Shown in pieces: positions 63,257-64,000 of a DNA stretch of 64,000 bases. Both the position numbers and the translations under genes were made by a program. Every line of letters begins with the position of its first letter. Position 1 is the stretch's first letter. Origin of the DNA: Oncomelania hupensis (Eukaryota > Mollusca > Gastropoda > Littorinimorpha > Pomatiopsidae); contig CM072513.1 of the NCBI GenBank assembly GCA_036898135.1, forward strand, positions 14,466,022 to 14,530,021, read 5' to 3'. Under the pieces are notes generated by a model. It saw nothing but the letters and a program-made list of their open reading frames with translations, was not told where the DNA came from and did no database searches.

Positions 63257-63432
63257 TGCATGAAAACTTTTGTTTGATTGTTTTATTCTTTATCTTTCAT
63301 ATTTTATACAGGTCACACCAGCAGCATACGTTGCATTGTGCCCATGGACACAGAGAACTGTTTCATCAGTGCCAGCAAGGACAAAACTGTCAGACTGTGG
63401 GCTGTCACCAGCAGCGGGGATGGTTTTAGCAA
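29251..63432 (+). CDS. WDR81: WDR81, BEACH and WD40 protein (21 exons, 3' end outside window)
   Basis: WDR81 works with WDR91 on endosomes, where it restrains PI3-kinase complex activity and promotes early-to-late endosome conversion; it also acts in aggregate clearance (family knowledge). The joined exons give about 1,860 codons. The order is: short N-terminus (29251-32828), kinase-like segment and start of the BEACH domain (34320), BEACH core with [29 protein letters not shown] and [10 protein letters not shown] (35768), [13 protein letters not shown] (36606), helical-repeat middle (41437-53938), [15 protein letters not shown] (54687), [12 protein letters not shown] (62064), and the first WD40 blade with [11 protein letters not shown] (63312). 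All junction phases agree. Vertebrate WDR81 has few coding exons and one very large first exon; here the same region is split many times. Remaining blades lie beyond the right edge. Confidence 0.95.
29660..30070 (+). mobile_element. LINE 3' fragment, RT C-terminal region (copy 2)
   Basis: One frame encodes [40 protein letters not shown] and [20 protein letters not shown], the C-terminal region of a LINE reverse transcriptase. It ends near ACGGGACAGGATA, then a TA run. It is 5' truncated and lacks the RT palm. Clade uncertain (RTE/jockey-like). Confidence 0.82.
30069..30155. repeat. TA microsatellite
   Basis: (AT)n of about 87 bp directly following the LINE copy, probably grown from its GGATA-type tail. 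Confidence 0.97.
30505..30680 (+). mobile_element. SINE-like fragment
   Basis: GCGCCTTGAGCAGCAGCTC then GGAAAAGCGCTATATTAAAG resembles the 3' body shared with the SINE at 25177. The head is decayed. Confidence 0.5.
30801..30979 (+). CDS. WDR81: WDR81 exon 2
   Basis: It encodes [20 protein letters not shown] and [15 protein letters not shown], corresponding to the N-terminal region before the kinase-like segment. Acceptor AATTGCAG, donor AAA|GTAAGC. Confidence 0.85.
31380..31565. repeat. Tandem repeat of about 62-bp units
   Basis: Three near-identical units contain GTTTTAATGTGATAAAAAAT, ACCACCA and TTGAATGTTCACACGTTGTG. Confidence 0.9.
31814..32070. repeat. Foldback: large inverted repeat with 7-nt-scale loop
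   Basis: Left arm about 31814-31943 and right arm about 31947-32070 are reverse complements over about 125 bp. The best-matched part includes GGTGTCTTCTTTACCCATTG and its complement. The arms meet almost directly. No coding and no clear target duplication found. Confidence 0.88.
32071..32635. other. WDR81 intron, nothing recognised
   Basis: No ORF or repeat family recognised between the foldback and exon 32636. Confidence 0.5.
32636..32828 (+). CDS. WDR81: WDR81 exon 3
   Basis: It encodes [20 protein letters not shown] and [19 protein letters not shown], matching the family's NYRNLWRHAYHT-like helix. Acceptor GTTTCAG, donor CCT|GTAAGT. Confidence 0.87.
32900..33201 (+). mobile_element. Composite tRNA/5S-rRNA-like SINE (copy 1)
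   Basis: The head GTCGAATAGCGCAGTGGTTG is tRNA box-A-like. It is followed by AAGTCAAGCACTGTCC and GTTAGCACTTGGATGGGTGA CCGC, which closely matches the box C region of 5S rRNA. The body ends at CTACGGGACTACCTTTACC with a T-rich tail. It is flanked by GTCATATTCA (32890-32899, 33202-33211), proving retroposition. Confidence 0.87.
33648..33716. repeat. CTA trinucleotide microsatellite
   Basis: Imperfect (CTA)n with TTA variants. Confidence 0.9.
33850..34319. other. WDR81 intron with SINE scrap
   Basis: After (AAT)n, ACGTGGATTTATATAGCGCA and CTCACTGCACTTTACAAT resemble a SINE 3' body seen in reverse near 25910. Nothing else is recognised up to exon 34320. Confidence 0.45.
34320..35305 (+). CDS. 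WDR81: WDR81 exon 4, kinase-like segment and start of BEACH
   Basis: A 986-nt exon. [20 protein letters not shown] and [19 protein letters not shown] resemble a protein-kinase fold without clear catalytic residues. A Gln/Ser-rich insert follows. Then [39 protein letters not shown] begins the BEACH domain. Donor ATGG|GTCAG. Confidence 0.95.
35306..35767. other. WDR81 intron, nothing recognised
   Basis: A/T-rich with no transposon ends or repeats recognised. Confidence 0.5.
35768..36245 (+). CDS. WDR81: WDR81 exon 5, BEACH core
   Basis: It encodes [58 protein letters not shown] and [12 protein letters not shown]. These are near-invariant WDR81 BEACH motifs and the best evidence for the gene's identity. 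Acceptor GTGATAG, donor AAG|GTACAA. Confidence 0.97.
36246..36605. other. WDR81 intron, nothing recognised
   Basis: Unique-looking A/T-rich sequence. Confidence 0.5.
36606..36773 (+). CDS. WDR81: WDR81 exon 6, end of BEACH
   Basis: It encodes [20 protein letters not shown] and [16 protein letters not shown], the close of the BEACH domain. Acceptor TATTGCAG, donor GAT|GTATGT. Confidence 0.93.
36774..37213. other. WDR81 intron, nothing recognised
   Basis: Unique-looking A/T-rich sequence. Confidence 0.5.
37214..37272 (+). CDS. WDR81: WDR81 exon 7 (59 nt)
   Basis: It encodes [19 protein letters not shown]. It is accepted because a TTGCAG acceptor, an AG|GTAAAG donor and codon phase 0 to 2 fit both neighbours. 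Its sequence is linker-like and not diagnostic. Confidence 0.6.
38164..38454 (+). pseudogene. Lys-rich ORF in element H
   Basis: About 96 codons, [20 protein letters not shown] then a charged helix and a basic end [10 protein letters not shown]. Like the ORFs of elements F and G, it looks like a retained helical end of a transposase; not recognised by family. Confidence 0.45.
38714..39801 (+). mobile_element. TIR element I with CAGGGCTCGAAATTA ends, nested in H
   Basis: Ends CAGGGCTCGAAATTAGC and GTTAATTTCTAGCCCTG (one mismatch pair) are flanked by TGATT (38709-38713, 39802-39806). Contains a Gly-Pro-rich GGGGCCCGG motif near both ends and an N-terminal transposase scrap (38996-39306). Confidence 0.9.
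38996..39306 (+). pseudogene. hAT-type transposase N-terminal scrap in element I
   Basis: [20 protein letters not shown], then [20 protein letters not shown]. The W..RFPW pattern is typical just before the TTF-type zinc finger of some hAT transposases. It stops at 39306 before any Cys pair. Confidence 0.55.
40257..40332. other. Three consecutive perfect stem-loops near the end of element H
   Basis: Hairpin 1 at 40257-40276 has CCGGGGG and CCCCCGG arms. Hairpin 2 at 40291-40313 has a 10-bp stem GCGTACCTGC with loop TTC. Hairpin 3 at 40320-40332 has GTGGC/GCCAC arms with loop TTC. Confidence 0.9.
40394..41436. other. WDR81 intron, nothing recognised
   Basis: Contains no recognised coding or mobile element ends. 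TAGGCCTA-type short motifs recur (near 40981, 41030). Confidence 0.45.
41437..41602 (+). CDS. WDR81: WDR81 exon 8
   Basis: It encodes [20 protein letters not shown] and [19 protein letters not shown], equivalent to the family's ILLPEGFNP...LEELE segment. The preceding intron contains the nested pair of TIR elements at 37663-40387. Confidence 0.88.
41603..42696. other. WDR81 intron, nothing recognised
   Basis: No recognised ORF or transposon terminus; ends in an A/T-rich block before a LINE copy. Confidence 0.45.
42697..43725 (-). mobile_element. LINE fragment with RT palm and C-terminus (copy 3)
   Basis: The longest copy. On the minus strand 43745-43470 encodes [20 protein letters not shown] and [11 protein letters not shown] (FADD box of reverse transcriptase). 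A frame break follows, then 43211-42786 with [35 protein letters not shown] and [11 protein letters not shown]. The 3' end is a GGATA-type tail (TCCTATCCCCCTATCC on the + strand). At least two frame breaks; the endonuclease region is missing. Confidence 0.88.
43856..44034 (+). CDS. WDR81: WDR81 exon 9
   Basis: It encodes [20 protein letters not shown] and [20 protein letters not shown], matching the helix described as MQ.LGVLLAEMVFA in vertebrates. Acceptor CCTTCAG, donor AAG|GTAAAC. Confidence 0.9.
44180..44252. repeat. CA microsatellite
   Basis: (CA)n with AAA interruptions, just after the WDR81 exon 43856-44034. Confidence 0.95.
44474..44498. repeat. GGT microsatellite
   Basis: Eight GGT units in a G-rich stretch. 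Confidence 0.9.
44499..44690. repeat. Direct duplication, unit about 91 bp
   Basis: Two copies share GTGTTGTTAGTAT, AAAGACAAGAAGTGCTTGTC and CTAAAGCAGTCATTTCCATC. Confidence 0.9.
44746..44909 (+). mobile_element. LINE 3' fragment (copy 4), decayed
   Basis: GGCACAGTGCAAGGAGGCAG through GTGATAGGATAAGATAG matches the 3' end of copies 2 and 3 with many changes; ends in a GGATA-type tail. Confidence 0.75.
45041..45350 (+). CDS. WDR81: WDR81 exon 10
   Basis: It encodes [20 protein letters not shown] and [26 protein letters not shown] is a conserved landmark. Acceptor TGTTTCAG, donor AAG|GTGGGT. Confidence 0.93.
45594..46884 (+). CDS. WDR81: WDR81 exon 11, large helical and acidic exon
   Basis: A 1,291-nt exon. 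Its start, [20 protein letters not shown] and [15 protein letters not shown], is the helical-repeat region. The middle is acidic and Ser-rich, presumably disordered. The end, [20 protein letters not shown], is conserved. Acceptor TTGGTAG, donor AAAG|GTGAGA. Confidence 0.95.
47130..47484. repeat. Minisatellite (about 62-66 bp units) ending at a 3' splice site
   Basis: Five or six units share TCATCCCAGACTATTTTTAA, then CATATCAAGCAAATACG. The last unit reads CATCACAGACTATTTTTCAG and serves as the acceptor of WDR81 exon 47485. Confidence 0.88.
47485..47624 (+). CDS. WDR81: WDR81 exon 12
   Basis: It encodes [20 protein letters not shown], matching the family's LYGEPVLTYQYLP. The 3' splice site (TTTTTCAG) is the last unit of the repeat array at about 47130-47484. 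Confidence 0.9.
47832..48347. repeat. 87-bp minisatellite
   Basis: About six units of 87 bp (some with 4-6 bp deletions). Each contains GATTGCATGGTCTGTTGAA, GGCTGTGTGATAGCTAACTG and GTGTAAATAGACTAGTCAAA. Confidence 0.95.
48549..48864. repeat. About 49-bp minisatellite carrying splice-acceptor copies
   Basis: About six units contain TGTATCCTGTCCTTGTGTTG, then CGCAGATCCTAAT and GTGAGTGTTTGATGA. The last unit supplies the acceptor TGTTGCGCAG of WDR81 exon 48865. Confidence 0.92.
48865..48984 (+). CDS. WDR81: WDR81 exon 13
   Basis: It encodes [20 protein letters not shown] and [18 protein letters not shown] and LSDTTLMD are family landmarks. The acceptor GTTGCGCAG is repeated in the minisatellite immediately upstream. 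Confidence 0.92.
49430..49990. repeat. CA-rich intronic block
   Basis: CA runs at about 49452-49474, 49690-49722 and 49900-49952, with a duplicated TAAAACA-rich segment between them. No coding. Confidence 0.8.
50364..50412. repeat. CA microsatellite
   Basis: (CA)n of about 48 bp with one TA interruption. Confidence 0.95.
50530..51270. repeat. 69-bp minisatellite, about 11 copies
   Basis: Units contain GAGATCTGTCAACCCTAGGC, TGGCTGTAAGTGTTCACCCT and CACTATTCAGTCACACACA with few changes. It ends about 115 bp before WDR81 exon 51385. Confidence 0.96.
51385..51640 (+). CDS. WDR81: WDR81 exon 14
   Basis: It encodes [20 protein letters not shown] and [20 protein letters not shown], equivalent to the FPSGAQ and ICLRIGQEM landmarks. 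Acceptor AAACAG, donor CCAG|GTATGT. Confidence 0.93.
51780..52197. repeat. 39-bp minisatellite ending at a 3' splice site
   Basis: About ten and a half units of 39 bp (GTGTAGTAACAGGAACATGC, GGTTCATATTGAGGTGTTG). The final partial unit changes GGTTCAT to GGTTCAG and is the acceptor of WDR81 exon 52198. Being a multiple of three, it is open in several frames on both strands; those frames are not genes. Confidence 0.95.
52198..52365 (+). CDS. WDR81: WDR81 exon 15
   Basis: It encodes [20 protein letters not shown] and [17 protein letters not shown], a weakly conserved linker. The acceptor GGTTCAG closes a 39-bp minisatellite whose other units read GGTTCAT. Phase 1 on both sides fits the neighbours. 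Confidence 0.75.
52757..53000 (-). mobile_element. tRNA-derived SINE
   Basis: On the minus strand 53000-52920 reads CCGTAGTTCAATTGGTAGAG (box A) and GGTTCGAATCCCG (box B), with CCCACC/GGTGGG acceptor-like pairing. The body continues to about 52757 (GACGTTAAACCTCAATGTTC). The anticodon arm is irregular, so it is a SINE and not a working tRNA gene. Confidence 0.75.
53108..53231 (+). CDS. WDR81: WDR81 exon 16
   Basis: Read in phase 1 it encodes [20 protein letters not shown] and LCRIFG, matching ELQKVFTLEMAYTIYVPF in the family. Acceptor ATTTGCAG, donor CAG|GTAGGT. Confidence 0.87.
53350..53520. repeat. CA-rich and T/G homopolymer block
   Basis: ACACAT/CACA-rich sequence at 53350-53445 and a T17-G10 run near 53471-53500. 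Confidence 0.85.
53748..53938 (+). CDS. WDR81: WDR81 exon 17
   Basis: It encodes [20 protein letters not shown] and [19 protein letters not shown]. It is helical, placed by phase and good sites (TGTTTTAG; CCTA|GTATGC). Confidence 0.82.
53939..54686. other. WDR81 intron
   Basis: CA runs near 54290 and 54428, and a pyrimidine-rich block at 54530-54680 before exon 54687. No gene. Confidence 0.5.
54687..54927 (+). CDS. WDR81: WDR81 exon 18
   Basis: It encodes [20 protein letters not shown], matching the conserved VLVGNRIQIPNDS motif before the WD40 domain, then [11 protein letters not shown]. Acceptor TTCTAG, donor GATC|GTAAGT. Confidence 0.93.
55450..55773 (+). pseudogene. Crypton-like tyrosine-recombinase N-terminal fragment
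   Basis: The frame from 55507 reads [20 protein letters not shown] and [20 protein letters not shown]. The helix-EEL...L..FY.EVR.. pattern is typical of the N-terminal domain of Crypton-type recombinases and host proteins derived from them. It is cut off at about 55755, where a 33-bp tandem array begins. No catalytic part. The family call is from pattern memory only. Confidence 0.5.
55755..55899. repeat. 33-bp minisatellite, left part
   Basis: Units of CCTGAAAGTGTGAGGTAGAG, ACTCCATAGACA. The array continues at 61662-61790, so the LTR element inserted into it. Confidence 0.93.
55900..56535 (-). repeat. 3' LTR
   Basis: 636 bp. Preceded on the minus strand by the polypurine tract GAGTGGGGGGTTA (about 56536-56549). 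Confidence 0.95.
56536..56549 (-). other. Polypurine tract
   Basis: Minus-strand TTGAGTGGGGGGTTA lies directly next to the 3' LTR, as expected for the plus-strand primer. Confidence 0.75.
56855..60418 (-). CDS. Retrotransposon polyprotein: Gag-PR-IN with RT remnant
   Basis: 1,187 codons, start at 60418. Residues 15-120 are Glu/Arg-rich coiled coil with a tandem [11 protein letters not shown] unit. Residues 130-300 are Gag capsid-like ([20 protein letters not shown]). [15 protein letters not shown] zinc knuckle lies at about 336. Protease motif [12 protein letters not shown] at about 454 has DSG where DTG is common. The integrase H2C2 finger lies at about 680-722, and the DDE core has D in LDLIGE (753), D in TDLGTQF (815) and E in NGLVEKFN (849). 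GPY/F-type WKGPYEVE is at about 990. The RT begins only after this, [20 protein letters not shown] (about 1080). It jumps at about 1100 to a later RT segment, [20 protein letters not shown], so the catalytic YxDD region is absent. The frame is otherwise intact. Confidence 0.93.
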   Translation of the reverse strand: MADFWQKGIQLNLKGKQLTEYVKSQERIQERELEEQRRREERELEEQRRREERELEEQRRREERELEERRQEKEEQRRREEREFEAQRRREEREMDERQLEAERQYQLELARIQNNQHAPQVVSDHMAPKLPAFVDGKDQIDSYLARFERFAKSSNWQPQDWAIRLSALLTGEALDVYTRLSDDDAKDYDVLKEALLQCYNFTEKGYRKRFRECRPKSGETPKQFVERLSSYLHKWVELSGETKSYDSLHDLIVKEQFLNACHKDLATHLEEHKLQTLKDVTEAAERYLIAHGKTLGPPSATKHFQKTGNHVNQIQGSQTSQRQTDSTPPPREGHSRGCFTCNATDHRASNCPQNKNSGQRSSTDNAAAGNRQRRFSNQRQTSRSDHQVCGGSVILPSETERTATPADVQECMTDGQLLLANGKSIPVVASAAVTVQNMPVSKGRVGNHEVTVLRDSGCSGVIVKEDLIAKEQFTGDSKWTLMADSKCLKAPVAKIHVNTPFYIGEVEAVCLKKPLYDLMIGNIDGARRPDDPDPEWSPASTQHVEVVEEDPLPFPDGDLTELLRDNVVTPAQPCRPEIVGAVTTRAQAKRDKMSTPLKVADNSKAAIVDRDKLIQLQEADSTLNKYRNRQDHVTKGSGTVYFEVKAKILYRIFQHPRVNGGKTLRQVLVPLPLRRQVMEVAHDSIMGGHLGIKKTSDRIQAVFYWPGLHADVSRFCRSCDICQKTIPRGRVPKVPMQRMPLIDRPFKRVALDLIGEIRPPSEEGHRWVLTLVDYATRYPEAVPLKKIDTETVAEALVDMFSRLGVPEEILTDLGTQFVSDCMKEVNRLLSIRHLTTTPYHPMCNGLVEKFNATLKSTLKKLCSEQPRQWHRYINALLFAYREVPQESTGFSPFELLYGRTIRGPMHILKELWTKEVDTPEVKNSYQYVFELREKLEQTLEIARENLKKSQDCGKHYYDRRAVNRKFKPGNKVLVLLPTDHNKLLMQWKGPYEVETVVGINDYKVKVGQHSKIYHANLLKLYVERPSETVHVATAAEIGNSFDSEELLELGDFHSKEGIHDVKLGPSLTEGQKMELKDLMGEFPHSFNDVPGSTTLVEHEVHTQTWKEHLQTLREPFHRPAEANLTVRPSKCILGADNVDCVGHPIEEEDNGGCTDSRKAHEITVFDPGPMTTATDEGVDSLRTKEH
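60419..61025 (-). other. Untranslated leader of the LTR element
   Basis: Contains a decayed tandem of GGAAAGTTCTT-type units at 60428-60580 next to the start codon, then a G/C-richer leader. A 142-codon frame (60411-60839) crosses the repeats and looks fortuitous. Confidence 0.6.
61000..61025 (-). other. Candidate primer-binding site
   Basis: Minus-strand TTTTGGGGGTCAAGCC directly follows the 5' LTR. TGGGGGTC would pair with a tRNA ending GACCCCCA; the tRNA was not identified. Confidence 0.45.
61026..61661 (-). repeat. 5' LTR
   Basis: 636 bp on the minus strand from TGTTACGTTG to AGTGTAACA. It appears identical to 55900-56535, including a shared 67-codon chance ORF. Promoter elements were not resolved. 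Confidence 0.95.
61662..61795. repeat. 33-bp minisatellite, right part
   Basis: Same unit as 55755-55899, with a TGCATG variant at about 61742. Confidence 0.92.
61862..61999. repeat. Tandem duplication, unit about 77 bp
   Basis: Two copies share CGTTTCACTCGCCTGCAGCT, CATAGAAACATTGAATCGTT and GGAATTGACATATGTCATG. They lie 65 bp before WDR81 exon 62064. Confidence 0.92.
62064..62134 (+). CDS. WDR81: WDR81 exon 19 (71 nt)
   Basis: In phase 2 it reads [20 protein letters not shown] and EHELG. GNWL.YW..E.G is a family landmark. It is too short to show as an ORF. It lies just past the LTR retrotransposon. Confidence 0.9.
62220..62760. repeat. Minisatellite of about 62-bp units, split by a SINE
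   Basis: Units share ACTTTGTTGTTAATGTATAA and TATGGACACATTTT. One unit is at 62255-62298, and at least three are at 62585-62750. The SINE sits between them. Confidence 0.88.
62299..62577 (-). mobile_element. Composite tRNA/5S-rRNA-like SINE (copy 2)
   Basis: Reverse orientation copy of 32900-33201, with a small insertion in the 5S part. It is flanked by ACAGTTTCCATA (62287-62298, 62578-62589). Tail AAAGGTAAAGGTAAAGG on the + strand. Confidence 0.88.
62978..63037 (+). CDS. WDR81: WDR81 exon 20 (60 nt)
   Basis: It encodes [20 protein letters not shown], equivalent to the family's F.FHQIRLQSFPGH just before the first WD40 blade. Acceptor ACTGCAG, donor GTTG|GTTAGT. Confidence 0.92.
63186..63254. 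repeat. TG microsatellite
   Basis: (TG)n with three CG interruptions, 58 bp before WDR81 exon 63312. Confidence 0.96.
63312..63432 (+). CDS. WDR81: WDR81 exon 21, first WD40 blade
   Basis: It encodes [20 protein letters not shown] and [10 protein letters not shown], a canonical GH...WD-type blade. The donor CAA|GTAAAA precedes an in-frame stop, so the gene continues in exons right of the window. Confidence 0.92.
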
Positions 63433-63607
63433 GTAAAAAACAAACTGTTATTGTAGTCTATAGTACAGATAGTGAGTGAGTAATGCAAGTAGACCAATCA
63501 TTCTTATTGTTTGAAGTGGACATTTTACTTGAAGTTTTCAATATTTATTACTGTCGGAAAGCGCTTTTCCATGTTCTTGGACAATAAAATGCTTTATGTT
63601 TAAAATA

Positions 63608-63906
63608 TATCCTATCCTATCCTATCCTATCCCGTAACTCGCAAGTCATTGGGGCACCACAGATGATTGTTTAACCAGCGTACTCCATATTTATCCTCAG
63701 CAAACCTCATGGCTTCGCTCAGTGTCTGGTTGTTGCAGTGGGGTCCACATGTGTCTCCCCAGTTGTGGTACACATCTTGGCCAACCTTGGCACAGCAGTC
63801 ACCTTGCACTATGACAATATCCTTCCCTGGCACTTGGTCAAGGACAGCTTGTAGATTTTCAAAGAAATCCTCCACTTCGCTGTCGTCATAGTCTGATGTT
63901 GGGGAA
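63608..63906 (-). mobile_element. LINE fragment (copy 5), internally deleted
   Basis: Minus strand. A GGATA-type tail (TATCC repeats at 63608-63632). The frame 63911-63627 joins an endonuclease piece (VEDFFENLQAVLDQVPGKDI, VIVQGDCCAKVGQDVYHNWG) directly to the extreme C-terminus (QTLSEAMRFAEDK), omitting the whole RT. Confidence 0.85.
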
Positions 63907-64000
63907 TACAAAGCATGGAGATGAAGTTCTACAGAGACTTCTGGACATTTCCTATACCCAGCACATCACGAACGACAAAGTCCGGCAGACCATCACACAA
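63907..64000 (+). mobile_element. Inverted piece of the same LINE family
   Basis: AATACAAAGCATGGAGATGA onward matches the RT C-terminal region of copy 2 (29690-29785) but in the opposite orientation to the adjoining fragment. It continues past the window edge. Confidence 0.82.

Overview
The window is animal nuclear DNA. It has split genes with GT-AG introns, long dinucleotide runs, minisatellites, SINEs, LINEs and many DNA transposons. Its composition and repeat content fit a mollusc, perhaps a gastropod, but that assignment is inference; no single sequence in the window proves it.

Two conserved genes lie head to tail on the + strand. Positions 249-27040 hold the 3' part of Claspin (CLSPN), the replication-fork and checkpoint adaptor that presents Chk1 to ATR. 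I could assemble 17 consecutive exons (about 925 codons), including Chk1-binding repeats of the LCSG.F type and the conserved C-terminus. After a 2.2 kb intergenic spacer, positions 29251-63432 hold WDR81, a BEACH/WD40 protein of endosome maturation and autophagy. I could assemble 21 exons (about 1,860 codons), from an ATG in a 29-codon first exon to the first WD40 blade; the rest of the propeller lies beyond the right edge. Codon phase agrees at every junction in both chains.

The introns are a transposon graveyard. A Claspin intron carries a hAT-like element (724-6982). Its transposase is broken by a DIRS-type tyrosine-recombinase retrotransposon (1556-6571), and that is broken in turn by a small TIR element (2551-2997). 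Seven elements have CAG-starting termini and exact 6-bp target duplications. Three more TIR elements have 5-bp duplications, and one of these sits inside a 6-bp-TSD element (38714-39801 in 37663-40387). A WDR81 intron holds a near-complete LTR retrotransposon (55900-61661, - strand) with LTRs identical by eye. Its domain order is Gag-protease-integrase-reverse transcriptase, as in Gmr1-like Ty3/gypsy elements, and its RT/RNase H core is deleted. Also present are two copies of a composite tRNA/5S-rRNA SINE, several copies of a LINE with a GGATA-type tail, a 5'-truncated poly(A) LINE, a Crypton-like recombinase fragment and a foldback repeat.

The least expected pattern is that four separate minisatellites (1-248, about 47130-47484, 48549-48864, 51780-52197) end exactly at a 3' splice site. 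In two of them the repeat unit contains the acceptor itself, giving rows of decoy 3' splice sites. Apart from the two genes, I see no independent host protein-coding gene, functional tRNA or rRNA gene.
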